Numbered from the stretch's first letter, positions 38,185 through 47,480 are shown. The stretch: 64,000 nucleotides of DNA from Planctomycetaceae bacterium (GCA_024642205.1 JAHEBQ010000031.1:1-64000); one strand, 5' to 3'. Translations and numbers: made by a program. The notes: a model not told the origin generated them from the letters alone.

Positions 38185-39228
38185 GTGATTCAACTCGAAA
38201 ATTCTCTAACCCGAACCCCATGGCCGGCGCTCGTCGCTTGGACCAGCGTTTGGCTCCTGGTCACGACTTGCCTTGCCCAACAACCCGATCCCGCAGGGTG
38301 GTCACACACTCCTGAATCGGAGTCGCAAGTAAAAACCACGTTTGTTGCCGAACTGGTTGCCAACCGCCCCGGTTCGATCGCAACGCGCACCGAAGTCCCT
38401 GACAACCCGTCGGCCGACATTCGTAATCAGATTGGATTGGCAACGTATGAAGCGCCGCAAGCCTCCCAGTCGATTCCGGCAGCCGCGAGAACAGCCAATC
38501 CAGAAGTTGCATCCCCGCTGTCGTTGATGTTTTCATCACAAACCGAGCAACTGACGTCACCTGAGGGACTCACGTCGTCGATCAAGGTCGCACTCCTGTT
38601 GGCGACGTTGAGCCTTGCACCGGCGATCATCCTGATGACGACCTGCTACGTTCGCGTCATCGTCGTATTGACGTTGCTGAAACAGGCATTCGGAGCCCAA
38701 CAGCTTCCGCCGACCCAGGTCCTGACAGCGCTTTCGCTGTTTGTCACTCTGCTGATCATGACACCCGTTTGGAACCAGGTTAAGACCGAAGCGATTGACC
38801 CCTACACTCAGTCTGAAAACGGAATCAGCTGGGACGAAGCCTGGGCGCGTGGAATCATACCCGTCAAGACATTCATGGCCAACCAAATCGAAGCCGCCGG
38901 CAATGGCGAATCGGTTGCATTGTTTTACAAGTATCTTCCCGATCATTCGATGAATCCACCATCCAGCGCCGGGGACGTTCCGATCAACGTGCTTTTGCCC
39001 GCGTTCATGGTCAGCGAACTCAAGGTCGCGTTTTTGCTCGGATTTCAGATCTTCCTGCCCTTCCTAGTGCTCGACCTGGTTGTGTCGTCGGTCACGGTTT
39101 CGACCGGGATGCTGATGTTGCCGCCCACGATGGTCAGTTTTCCACTGAAGCTGATTTTGTTTGTGCTGGTCGATGGCTGGAATCTGGTCGTGGGAATGTT
39201 GCTCCAAAGTTTCGCACCGTTTACCTGA
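38185..39228 (+). CDS. fliP: Flagellar biosynthetic protein FliP with long N-terminal extension
   Basis: FliP is the pore-forming subunit of the export gate. From about residue 125 onward the protein matches FliP: TLSLAPAIILMTTCYVRVIV, FGAQQLPPTQVLTALSLFVT, LLPAFMVSELKVAFLLGFQI and VSTGMLMLPPTMVSFPLKLI. The first 125 residues hold a signal-peptide-like helix (LVAWTSVWLLVTTCLAQ) and about 85 residues of Ser/Thr/Pro-rich sequence of no known family. Family members are normally near 250 residues; this is 347. The start is a GTG at 38185, 54 bases after fliO. Confidence 0.94.
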   Translation: MIQLENSLTRTPWPALVAWTSVWLLVTTCLAQQPDPAGWSHTPESESQVKTTFVAELVANRPGSIATRTEVPDNPSADIRNQIGLATYEAPQASQSIPAAARTANPEVASPLSLMFSSQTEQLTSPEGLTSSIKVALLLATLSLAPAIILMTTCYVRVIVVLTLLKQAFGAQQLPPTQVLTALSLFVTLLIMTPVWNQVKTEAIDPYTQSENGISWDEAWARGIIPVKTFMANQIEAAGNGESVALFYKYLPDHSMNPPSSAGDVPINVLLPAFMVSELKVAFLLGFQIFLPFLVLDLVVSSVTVSTGMLMLPPTMVSFPLKLILFVLVDGWNLVVGMLLQSFAPFT

Positions 39229-39319
39229 TACTTGTTTCAACGGTGCGCCTCGAGCGTCACCTCCAGGATTGACGCAGTTGTCCCGACCGCGCCCGACTTA
39301 ACCGAACCCGGACCCGACC

Positions 39320-39868
39320 ATGAATCCGCAAGACGCCATTGATTTCAGCCGAGAAGCGCTCAGAACCTGCATGATGGTTGGTGGCCCGATTCTCGTCGCC
39401 AGCCTGTTGATCGCACTCGTCGTCGGCGTGTTTCAAGCCATGACACAGGTCCAGGACCAAACCGTCTCTTTCGTGCCAAAACTACTGCTGCTGATCGTGT
39501 TGATTGGACTCTGCCTCCCATGGTTAACGGACCAGATGCTGGAATTTGCCAAACACTCCTTTGAAAAACCAATGACGCAGTGGGCGGGCACATCGCATCG
39601 AAGTTTGTTTCCTGAATCGAACACCCAGCTGAATTCTCCCGAGGTGAAATCCGCCTCATTCAATCCGCCAGCCAGAAAAACGACCAACCCCTCCGCAAAT
39701 CCGGTCAGCGGGAAAGCAACCGACGACACCGCAACGGGTCTTTTCCGGTTGCCGAATGACTCTCTGCCTGATGTGTTTGAGATTCCCCCGTCAGCTCCGG
39801 TAAATTCTCCCTTCGTCCTGCCCCATTACCGAATTTCAAAAGCGCCCAAATCCGAAATGGGCGGATAA
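39320..39868 (+). CDS. fliQ: Flagellar biosynthetic protein FliQ with C-terminal extension
   Basis: The first 88 residues are ordinary FliQ: two helices with REALRTCMMVGGPILVASLL and IALVVGVFQAMTQVQDQTVS between them, then KLLLLIVLIGLCLPWL. FliQ normally ends there. This protein continues about 94 residues with a Ser/Pro/Asn-rich tail of low complexity (for example NPPARKTTNPSANPV). The stop is two bases before fliR, so the extension is not a sequencing artefact of a distant stop. The tail would probably lie on the periplasmic side or around the gate, but its topology is not determined here. Confidence 0.9.
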   Translation: MNPQDAIDFSREALRTCMMVGGPILVASLLIALVVGVFQAMTQVQDQTVSFVPKLLLLIVLIGLCLPWLTDQMLEFAKHSFEKPMTQWAGTSHRSLFPESNTQLNSPEVKSASFNPPARKTTNPSANPVSGKATDDTATGLFRLPNDSLPDVFEIPPSAPVNSPFVLPHYRISKAPKSEMGG

Positions 39869-39870
39869 TC

Positions 39871-40647
39871 ATGGACTCGACAGTTTGTTTTATCATCACA
39901 CTGGCGCGTATTGCGGCGATCGTCCTGACGGCACCCGTGTTCGGAAGCCGGTCCGTCCCACTGAAATTGCGGATCGGAATCGCTCTTATTCTGACGATGG
40001 CTGCTTTTCCATTGATCGACGGTACTTTGGTGGACGCATCGGATCCCGGTCAGATTGCCACCGCAATTTTTTCGGAGATCATTGTCGGTTCACTGCTCGG
40101 GCTCGGTGTGATGATCATGTTTTCCGCGGCTCAGGTCGCAGGAACCGTCATCAGTCAAATGGCAGGAATCCAGATCTCCAATACGCTTGATCCTCAATCG
40201 GGCGAAACCGCTTCACCGGTCAGTCAGTTGTTTGGTGTCCTGTCACTGGCAGCATTTGCCTTGGTTGGCGGCCCCGAACTGCTCCTCTCGGCGATGCTCG
40301 ACACATTCATTCACTTGCCCCTGGGGACAAACCTGCAAACCGCTAGTGCCCTCAGCCTGGTGACTGAACTGCTGCAACAGAGCTTCATTCTGACGCTCCG
40401 CGGTGTCGCCCCGGCAGTCGCTGCTTTGATGATCTCGACGTTGGTCGTTGGATTGATCAGTCGAACCTATCCGCAAATGAATTTGCTCGGGATGGGACTC
40501 AGTTCCAATTTGATCGTGATGTTGTTAGCCGTCTTTTTTACCGTCGGTGGCAGTGTCTGGTTGTTTGTTGACGACCTGGATCAATTCATTTCACTGATCA
40601 CCAACTCGCTACGGGAATCCGCGACAGCGGTGGCTATCCATGAGTGA
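39871..40647 (+). CDS. fliR: Flagellar biosynthetic protein FliR
   Basis: The 258-residue export-gate component has about six helices. Features: LARIAAIVLTAPVFGSRSVP at the N-terminus, a central FSAAQVAGTVISQMAGIQIS and a late LVVGLISRTYPQMNLLGMGL, which match FliR. It is separated from fliQ by two bases and overlaps flhB by eight, so the three are coupled. Length and motifs are normal for the family. Confidence 0.94.
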   Translation: MDSTVCFIITLARIAAIVLTAPVFGSRSVPLKLRIGIALILTMAAFPLIDGTLVDASDPGQIATAIFSEIIVGSLLGLGVMIMFSAAQVAGTVISQMAGIQISNTLDPQSGETASPVSQLFGVLSLAAFALVGGPELLLSAMLDTFIHLPLGTNLQTASALSLVTELLQQSFILTLRGVAPAVAALMISTLVVGLISRTYPQMNLLGMGLSSNLIVMLLAVFFTVGGSVWLFVDDLDQFISLITNSLRESATAVAIHE

Positions 40648-41395
40648 CTCAGCTGAGGACCGAATTCATGCTGCCACGCCCGCAAGGCAGCAACAAGCCC
40701 GCCGAGATGGCGACGTGGCCAAAAGCCTCGAGTTGGCCGCCGCCGTGCAGACGTTGGGAGCGATTACCGCAGCGTACCTTTTCCTGGGACAAGTGGGAAA
40801 CTGGATACGTGCGTGGACAACAGAGACCTGGTCGAGTGCCGGGTCCAGGCTTTCCGTCGAGTCGGGAGAATTCACGGTGCAGATCCAAGACGCGATCACG
40901 GGATCGATGACCGTGTTGCTTCCGTTGATGTTGCTGCTATTTCTGGTCGGTGTGGCATCCCATTGGCTTCAGACAGGGCCAATGTTCCTCGCCGGTCGCG
41001 TCGCCCCGGATCCCGCCCGACTTGCATCGGGAGACTGGCGGCAACATGTTTTTTCACTCAGCAGTCTCGCGTTCGTGATCGTCGGTATCCCAAAAACACT
41101 GATCGCTGCCGTCGCGTTGGGTACCAGTGCCTGGTGTCACCGGAATGATTTTTTTGCCCTCGCGAATTTCCCCGTTGATGCGATGATCGCAAAATTGACT
41201 TCGCTGACGCTCACCGTTACATTTCATGTCACCCTTGCCATGTTGGTGACTTCGGCCGCCGATTACTGGCTGAAGTACATCAGTCACCAACGCAGAATTC
41301 GAATGACCGACCAGCAACTGCGTGATGAACTGAGAATGCAAAACGGTGATCCACAGATTCACGCTCGCCGTCGTCGGATGAACCGGGCTGCCTGA
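40640..41395 (+). CDS. flhB: Flagellar biosynthetic protein FlhB, lacking the C-terminal switch domain
   Basis: FlhB completes the export gate and switches substrate class through its cytoplasmic domain, which self-cleaves at NPTH. The 251 residues cover only the N-terminal part: ATPARQQQARRDGDVAKSLE, four hydrophobic segments, then MTDQQLRDELRMQNGDPQIH and a basic end RRRRMNRAA. The stop falls just where the cleavage domain would begin. No NPTH was found in any frame in the following 280 bases. The start overlaps fliR by eight bases. The missing domain may be encoded elsewhere or be absent. Confidence 0.9.
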   Translation: MSDSAEDRIHAATPARQQQARRDGDVAKSLELAAAVQTLGAITAAYLFLGQVGNWIRAWTTETWSSAGSRLSVESGEFTVQIQDAITGSMTVLLPLMLLLFLVGVASHWLQTGPMFLAGRVAPDPARLASGDWRQHVFSLSSLAFVIVGIPKTLIAAVALGTSAWCHRNDFFALANFPVDAMIAKLTSLTLTVTFHVTLAMLVTSAADYWLKYISHQRRIRMTDQQLRDELRMQNGDPQIHARRRRMNRAA

Positions 41396-41672
41396 TTGCA
41401 ACGGCGATTTGACCACATTCAAGAAAGAACCATTCCCGGAGGATACTCACCGAAAACGATCGTATCAACCTGACCAGGCAGACTCGAACGAAACTGATTT
41501 GAGTCGCGGGAATGGCAGAAACCCATGTCCGGCATCGCGTGGATCGAAACGAGTACTCGGTAGCTTTTTCTACTTCCCGCTTGAGACTTGAGGGGTGAAT
41601 ACCGGATGCCTCGGTCGCCCGCGGTTCGGCGGGAAAGTCACCTCCAATCTGTCCCTGCCAGGGAGCTAACTG

Positions 41673-42854
41673 CTACTCCGATTGCCCATAGCCGAAGACT
41701 TCCATGTACTGATGCCAGTTGTTATCAATCTCCGTTTGCAATGTTGAATCAATGGAAAAAGGATTGGTTTGATGATCCTTTTTGCTGTAAAAATATTGCT
41801 CGATCGAGGGTTTGAGTTGATTGAATTCAGCCATTTCCAGTTGTTCATAAACGCGGTGCATTTCAGATACGGGATCAGCGACCAGATCTTCGAACTTGAC
41901 TTCAACCAACTGGTTTTCTGGCAACTCCGCCCGATGTCCAAAGTACGAGGCATACATCAGATCCTTGCACTCGAAAATGTAGTTCTTCATCCAGGTGTCA
42001 TCGTATTTCGGAATTTGAAAGCCCTGGATTTGGTCGAGCAACTTCCAAAGTCGCATTGTTGAAGGAACCAGTTTGTAGGGATGACGCGACATGTGTACAA
42101 ATTTCGCCCCCGGAAACCACTCTGCCAAATGATGCAACCGACCGGTATGTGGTGGAGATTTCAGAACTAGTTGCGAATCGTATCTTACCGTCAGCGCCTT
42201 GAGAAAATACTCCATCGCCTCTTGAATCTCTTGTTGGACGTTCTCGCCCGCAATGTCCAGGTTCAGGTTCAGGTGCTCTCGATTCGGCCGGTTGGGGAAC
42301 GCAATTCTGCGATAGGGAGTCGGCGTTCCATAGGCACAAAGCGCAAAATCGTCTTCCTGGGGCGAGCCTATCCCCAGGGACATGTTGTCCATCGGTCGAC
42401 GCCTGGGCATCAACATCTTCAGAATCGGATAAAACAGGAACCGCGAGGTAAGAAAATGACTGGGGATAAACGCATCAAAATTCGTGGGAAATGCCAATCG
42501 CTGATCCATGGCCATTAGCTCATGCATCAACGTGGTTCCTGATCGCCAATGTCCGATGATAAACACCGGGGGACGTTTCAAGGTCGCCGACTGGATTCGC
42601 GAACCCTGGGTCAAATGCTGGACGCCAGAGAACAGGGAATTAATGACTGTACATCCGCTTACCATGACCATCATCGGGTAACGCGTGGGATGAACCTGAA
42701 AACGGTTTTCACGCATCAGCCGATAGAAATCCCGCGTCCGCATCCCATTCCAGAACCTGGGCGCCCAGGGCGGATACCAGTTCGATTTGGGTTTCTTGGA
42801 AGAGGATTTCGACATCGTATCGGTTTTCGGTTTGGGGATTTCCAGAGCGGTCAC
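41673..42854 (-). CDS. PAPS-dependent sulfotransferase
   Basis: The 393-residue protein would move a sulfuryl group from PAPS to an acceptor. The 5'-phosphosulfate loop reads PPVFIIGHWRSGTTLMHEL (about 96-113) and the 3'-phosphate region reads AKFVHMSRHPYKLVPSTM. SPPHTGRLHHLAEWFPGAKF between them also fits. No membrane helix is evident. Such enzymes are numerous in marine planctomycetes and may sulfate glycans or lipids, but the acceptor is unknown. It lies 119 bases after the SNF2 gene on the same strand. An alternative start 39 bases later (MSKSSSKK) is possible. Confidence 0.85.
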   Translation of the reverse strand: MTALEIPKPKTDTMSKSSSKKPKSNWYPPWAPRFWNGMRTRDFYRLMRENRFQVHPTRYPMMVMVSGCTVINSLFSGVQHLTQGSRIQSATLKRPPVFIIGHWRSGTTLMHELMAMDQRLAFPTNFDAFIPSHFLTSRFLFYPILKMLMPRRRPMDNMSLGIGSPQEDDFALCAYGTPTPYRRIAFPNRPNREHLNLNLDIAGENVQQEIQEAMEYFLKALTVRYDSQLVLKSPPHTGRLHHLAEWFPGAKFVHMSRHPYKLVPSTMRLWKLLDQIQGFQIPKYDDTWMKNYIFECKDLMYASYFGHRAELPENQLVEVKFEDLVADPVSEMHRVYEQLEMAEFNQLKPSIEQYFYSKKDHQTNPFSIDSTLQTEIDNNWHQYMEVFGYGQSE

Positions 42855-42973
42855 CGGCAGTCCGGGGTTTCGAGCTTCTGGCCGTTTCGGGGGAACCGTC
42901 CTTCATGCTCCTGTTCGCCGATCAAATCAAAATATCGGTGTTCCGATCGGGCGAATGGGAACCGCCCCACCGT

Positions 42974-44863
42974 TCAGGCTGCCTTCCTGTTATCTGTCTC
43001 ACTGTCGGACTCGGGAATGATTTTACCCGTGGGTGTCGTCAGGTTAAACAGGCCGAAAATCTCATCCTTGGAAAGCCCCCGGCGACTCGGCTCATCGCCC
43101 TCGGATAAAATTTCGCGGAACAACTCCCGCTTGTTTTCGAGGATTTCGTGGATTCGTTGTTCAATCGTGCCAGCCATGATCATCCGTGTAATCGTGACGC
43201 TGCCCGCGGCTCCGATTCGATGAGCTCGATTGATCGCTTGATCTTCGATCGCCGGATTCCACCAGCGATCAAACAGAAACACGTACCGGCAAAACTGGAG
43301 ATTCAACCCCACCGCACCGGCTCCGTAGCTCATCAGCAAGACGTTGCGCTTCGGGTTTTCCTTGAATTCCTTCAGGATCGGGTCCCGTTGCTTCGCTGGA
43401 ATCCGTCCATGATATTCGAGTGGAAGGTGTTCGGTAAGTTGTTGCCCGACCACTTTTAACGTGTCGACCCACTGGCTGAACACGATCGCCTTTTGTCCGC
43501 TGGCAGCGACCTCTTCCATGTCTGCCTTCAGCCGTTCGATCTTGCTGCTGTTGCCGGTCGAAGGATCAAAATTGCAAATCTGTTTTAGCCGAAGCACCAA
43601 TTCAAATACATGCTTGATCGTCAGTTCGTCCCCCATGTCGTTCAGCCTCAGCACACCATCATTTTCGGCACCGTCGTAGCTGATTTGCTGTTCGGGAGAG
43701 AGATCCAGTTCGGCGTCTCGCATCAGGCGTGGGGGCATATCCTTCATTACAAGATCTTTGGTTCGACGCAAAATCAAGTCCTTGACACGTACGCGGACTT
43801 CTTTGGCCGTCATCCCGGTCGAAACCGCGCCCTTGGCAGCGAACTCGCAGATTCCAACGAGGTCCTCGACCCCGTTTTCGATCGGCGTACCCGTCAACGC
43901 CCAACTTCGTTTTCGGTTGATTTTTTGAACCACCTGACTGGTCGCATTTGACTTGTTCTTGACTCGCTGTGCTTCATCGAGAATCACCAGGTCAAACTGG
44001 TTCGTCGGGTCAATCACCATCGCTTCATCACGTGTTAACAGTTCGTAGTTGGCAAGCTTGACCATCGCCGTTGGAGTTTTCCAATGCCAGGCACGCTGGT
44101 GCTGGTTTCCTTTGACCGCAGCGACCGTAACCTCGGGAGCCCATAATTTGAACTCCCGCTGCCAGTTGGTAATCAGTGGTTTGGGACAGATCAGCAGAAC
44201 ATTGTTGATATAGCCAGCGCGAAGCAACATACGCACCGTTGCGATCGCCTGCATGGTTTTACCAAGTCCCATTTCGTCGGCGAGAATGGCGCTGTGACGC
44301 GGAAACAGGAACGCGATTCCGGCGTATTGAAAGTGAAAAGGTTCAAACGGAAATTCGAGTGTCTTGCCGCCAAGAAGCGTTTCCAATGGCGGTTGCAGCA
44401 GGTAAAACAGCCGGTCTTCAAGTTTGATGACGTCGCTGGGCGGCTTGATGCGTGTGCGGGATTTTTGCTGCACTTTTTCCGGAGCGGCGTCCAATGTCCC
44501 ACCGCCTCGATTCGGCGTTTGCGGATCAGCATCGAACTTCGCGTAGGGATCAAAAAAACTGCCAGGGGAGGTCGATCCATTTTTCTCCTTACCGACAGCG
44601 CCGTCATGCCCGAAAAAATAGCTACTGGTCTTGACCCTTCGACCTCGAAACCGTGCCGAAACCACCGGTGGGTTCGCAGGCGCCGCTGGACTCCACGGCT
44701 CCCCGAACTCCGGTTGTCGGGGGATCAACGCCTGGTTCCAATCGATCGAGCCAGACAGGCTGCGGGCTGGATCGGGCCCCGGATCTCCCTCTCGCGGACC
44801 CGGTTGGAGTTCGAAGTTGCCATTGGGTCCGACAGCGCCGGAGTGGTTGAAGTCGTGATCCAT
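42974..44863 (-). CDS. SNF2-family DNA-dependent ATPase (helicase)
   Basis: The 629-residue protein has about 150 N-terminal residues that are Pro/Gly-rich and probably disordered, then a two-lobed SNF2 motor. Motifs seen: HSAILADEMGLGKTMQAIA (Walker A), VILDEAQRVKN (Walker B), WALTGTPIENGVEDL, VLLMSYGAGAVGLNLQ, RWWNPAIEDQAINRAHRIG (motif VI) and QKAIVFSQWVDTLKV at the start of lobe two. Such ATPases move along DNA and remodel protein-DNA complexes. The ATG at 44863 lies 34 bases after the upstream gene; an earlier start would overlap it. The specific role is unknown. Confidence 0.92.
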   Translation of the reverse strand: MDHDFNHSGAVGPNGNFELQPGPREGDPGPDPARSLSGSIDWNQALIPRQPEFGEPWSPAAPANPPVVSARFRGRRVKTSSYFFGHDGAVGKEKNGSTSPGSFFDPYAKFDADPQTPNRGGGTLDAAPEKVQQKSRTRIKPPSDVIKLEDRLFYLLQPPLETLLGGKTLEFPFEPFHFQYAGIAFLFPRHSAILADEMGLGKTMQAIATVRMLLRAGYINNVLLICPKPLITNWQREFKLWAPEVTVAAVKGNQHQRAWHWKTPTAMVKLANYELLTRDEAMVIDPTNQFDLVILDEAQRVKNKSNATSQVVQKINRKRSWALTGTPIENGVEDLVGICEFAAKGAVSTGMTAKEVRVRVKDLILRRTKDLVMKDMPPRLMRDAELDLSPEQQISYDGAENDGVLRLNDMGDELTIKHVFELVLRLKQICNFDPSTGNSSKIERLKADMEEVAASGQKAIVFSQWVDTLKVVGQQLTEHLPLEYHGRIPAKQRDPILKEFKENPKRNVLLMSYGAGAVGLNLQFCRYVFLFDRWWNPAIEDQAINRAHRIGAAGSVTITRMIMAGTIEQRIHEILENKRELFREILSEGDEPSRRGLSKDEIFGLFNLTTPTGKIIPESDSETDNRKAA

Positions 44864-44897
44864 CAAAACCCCTGCATTGAATAACTTGAACACCCGG

Positions 44898-45503
44898 TCA
44901 GGCCGCCCGAAAGACGGAATGAGCTTCTTCGATGGCTTGTCGAATCCGTTCAAACGGTTCTTCCAATGGCAATTTTCGCACGAATGACTCTGTGCCGCGG
45001 CGGATTGCGTCGACTTGACTCGCTTGTGCGTTGGCGAAGTAAACCGTCTGGCCGTCTATGTCAAATCTCGAAAGCCCGCGTCCATCGAAAGGCTCCTGTG
45101 TGTCACTCGTTTCCGCCAGAATTAGTGGCGTGTCGATCAACTCGGTGATGGGCAACATCTCCGGTCGATCCGTGACAAAGAAAGTCGGGTGATGCCTGGT
45201 CTTGTCGACCAACGCGATGCCGATTTGGTCGGAGAACAGGAACCCGCGATACGTTTTTCCGTACATGATCTCCTGGGCGCGATTGGATCCAACGGGTGCC
45301 GTACAGTGAAACTCAATCGGCCGACCAATTTGTGAAACGACCAATAGTCCGCCACAATGCCCCAGCGTTGGTAATTCGACGACAGTCAAAAAACCAAATG
45401 TGTCGTGCGGATTTGGAATTGGTTGGGTCAAAAGCTGGGTCCTTACACGAAAAACTGGGAGCCATCCGTTCCCACCGATGGGTGAGACGATAGTCGTCCC
45501 CAC
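44898..45503 (-). CDS. Conserved hypothetical protein upstream of the SNF2 gene
   Basis: A 201-residue soluble protein with no signal or membrane segment. It has GFLTVVELPTLGHCGGLLVV, PIEFHCTAPVGSNRAQEIMY and a C-terminal Glu-rich helix (EPFERIRQAIEEAHSVFRAA), none of which I can assign. The frame opens with a GTG at 45503 and may really start further in. It is in the same unit as the SNF2 ATPase (34-base gap), so it may be a cofactor of it. Codon use and composition agree with a real gene. Confidence 0.65.
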   Translation of the reverse strand: MGTTIVSPIGGNGWLPVFRVRTQLLTQPIPNPHDTFGFLTVVELPTLGHCGGLLVVSQIGRPIEFHCTAPVGSNRAQEIMYGKTYRGFLFSDQIGIALVDKTRHHPTFFVTDRPEMLPITELIDTPLILAETSDTQEPFDGRGLSRFDIDGQTVYFANAQASQVDAIRRGTESFVRKLPLEEPFERIRQAIEEAHSVFRAA

Positions 45504-45770
45504 TTAAAAAAATCAGGTTTGTCAACAACCAAAAAACCGGCTTTTTTTTAGCCAGAATCCCGTGCTACCGTCCTTGGCAAACACGTCAATTGTCAGATCG
45601 GAACCCGGCGTTTTTTACTTGAGGTTCGCGTCAAGGCGACAACGGGTTCGTTTCAAACGGTATTAGCGGCACAAATCAATTCGTTTAACATGAAATTGAG
45701 AAACCTTGACGGTCGGCCTGCTTTTTCGCTCAAACGATTTTTGCAAAATGATGAATAGTCATGCAAATGC
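45504..45770. other. Divergent intergenic region, no gene seen
   Basis: Part of a 336-base gap between the divergent SNF2 cluster and the small coiled-coil gene. It holds a run of T and A blocks near 45530-45550 but no recognisable gene. The promoter in the rest of the gap is listed separately. Confidence 0.35.
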
Positions 45771-45799
45771 TCGACACTCGGCTAACCCCGGTTTATACT
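45771..45799 (+). promoter_or_regulatory. Predicted sigma-70 type promoter for the 45840 gene
   Basis: TCGACA at 45771-45776 and TATACT at 45794-45799, with a 17-base spacer. Each hexamer differs from the consensus by one base. The likely start point is about 35 bases before the ATG at 45840. It is the best sigma-70 match noticed in the window. Confidence 0.65.
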
Positions 45800-45839
45800 G
45801 TGGGAGTTCTCATAAAAATAAGTTCGGAGTGTTCCTAGC

Positions 45840-46301
45840 ATGCCACACGATTCACATGACATCTCGCCCCTTTTTCGTATTGATGTGGCCCAAAGTGCTA
45901 GCGAGCCAGTGATTGCTCAGACGGGGTCGTCGCAAAGCGAGATGACTGCGTTACTTCATCAATTGGTTGCCGGCCAGGACCGGCAGAACGAATTGATGGA
46001 AGAGATGATCGAGCAAATGCATGCAGGACAACGCCAACGATCCAGTGAGTTGACACAATGGAAAGAAGCGAACCCGTTGTTGGCGCGACGTTGCCGGGCG
46101 GCCGCCGAAGCACTGTCCCAGGTCCAAACGGAGTTTCTTCAATCGCTAACCCTCGACGTAAACAACAGTCATGAAGAAATGATCGATAGCGAGTTTGTGC
46201 TGAACGAGTTCGTTGATCGTTACGGTCCGCGTTTGGCACACCTCAACGGCGTGCTGCAACTGCTTTCACAGTTGAGTGCAAATCCGGTGGACCACCGGTA
46301 A
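45840..46301 (+). CDS. Small helical protein, probably coiled-coil
   Basis: The 153 residues are mostly alpha-helical by composition. A heptad-rich stretch lies at about 35-75 (LLHQLVAGQDRQNELMEEMI and beyond), followed by a second helix pair near ALSQVQTEFLQSLTLDVN. No membrane or signal segment. I do not recognise the family. It is preceded by a strong predicted promoter and sits 26 bases before the alpha/beta hydrolase, so they may be co-transcribed. Confidence 0.65.
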   Translation: MPHDSHDISPLFRIDVAQSASEPVIAQTGSSQSEMTALLHQLVAGQDRQNELMEEMIEQMHAGQRQRSSELTQWKEANPLLARRCRAAAEALSQVQTEFLQSLTLDVNNSHEEMIDSEFVLNEFVDRYGPRLAHLNGVLQLLSQLSANPVDHR

Positions 46302-46327
46302 ATTGTCTTGATCCGATCTGAACGCTC

Positions 46328-47197
46328 ATGACCGGCGAACTCGTACAGACGACAACTTCGGACCATGTCGTTTTGCATGGTTTCTACCGCCGTTCCGAAG
46401 CGCGTCTCGCGACGTCGCCAGAAGCTGGATCCGTTGATGGTGCCGTGTTGCTTCACGGATTGGGAGGAAACTTTTATTCGTCGCGAATGTTGCTGCATTT
46501 CGCGCATACGCTCAGCGGGCTGGGCATCAGTGTGGTCGTGGCAAACACCCGGGGCCACGACATGATCAACACCTCAACCTGGAGTGGTCGAGCCAAATCA
46601 GTCGGCGCAGCGTTTGAAAACGTTGGTGACGCAACGATGGACGTTTCGGCCTGGGCCGAATTCATGGTTCACCGTGGCCATCGCGACGTGCTGATTCTCG
46701 GTCATTCGCTAGGGGCGATCAAAGCCCTGTACGCGCAAGCCCATGGCCCTCATCCCAAGGTTCGCTCCATGATCGCGTTGTCGGCAACCCGTTTAAGTTA
46801 CGCAAAACTGATGGAAACTCCGCGTGGCCAGTTGTTCCGAGAAACGATCCAGCGATGCGGGAGATTGATCGAACAACAGCAAGGAGACAACCCAATTCAG
46901 GTCGCGTTTCCGTTTCCAACCTGGATGACACCGCAAGGTTACATCAACAAATACGGTCCCACTGAGACGTTCAATTGGATGCACTTCATTGACAGGGTCG
47001 ATGTTCCGACGCTCATGTTGTTTGGTCAAAAAGAGCTCGACGACAATCCCGCATTCGAAGGCCTTCGGACCGAACTGGATGGATTGCGGGCTGGCTGGAA
47101 CCCACTCACGATCGAAGAAATCGCCGACGCTGATCATTTTTATACGTCTCGATTTGAAGCGGTCGATGCGCATCTGGTCCGTTGGCTCACCCGATAG
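46328..47197 (+). CDS. Alpha/beta hydrolase
   Basis: The 289-residue enzyme shows the oxyanion region VLLHGLGGNFYSSR (40-53), the nucleophile elbow LILGHSLGAIKAL (Ser127) and a late DADHFYTSRF that supplies the catalytic His. VPTLMLFGQKELDDNP holds the expected position of the acid. A lid between the elbow and the acid has QGYINKYGPTETFNW. No signal peptide, so it is cytoplasmic. The natural substrate cannot be predicted; it may be an esterase. It follows the small coiled-coil gene by 26 bases. Confidence 0.85.
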   Translation: MTGELVQTTTSDHVVLHGFYRRSEARLATSPEAGSVDGAVLLHGLGGNFYSSRMLLHFAHTLSGLGISVVVANTRGHDMINTSTWSGRAKSVGAAFENVGDATMDVSAWAEFMVHRGHRDVLILGHSLGAIKALYAQAHGPHPKVRSMIALSATRLSYAKLMETPRGQLFRETIQRCGRLIEQQQGDNPIQVAFPFPTWMTPQGYINKYGPTETFNWMHFIDRVDVPTLMLFGQKELDDNPAFEGLRTELDGLRAGWNPLTIEEIADADHFYTSRFEAVDAHLVRWLTR

Positions 47198-47480
47198 TAG
47201 CGACCGACGGGCGGGATTCTCTGTTTGCCCACCGCAAGACAATTGCTCAATTCAAATATCCTCTCTTGCGCGGCATCCCCACTCGGCCTCGGCCCGGAGG
47301 CGCGATTTCAGTTTCCAAACTCGATCAACTTGTACCAACAGGCACCGATTGGGTCGAAAGGATCCGCGTCAGTTTGACGGAACGACCGATCGTGGATTAG
47401 ACTCAAGCGCCTCGATACAAGAGACAAGCCCAATGAGTACTTCAATTTTCACTACAGCCCGAACCGGGAATCTCTGCATC

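Noticed and set aside
45530..45560. A-run, CCGGC and T-run resembling a terminator
   Set aside because: The central CCGG leaves no loop, so a stable hairpin is not formed.
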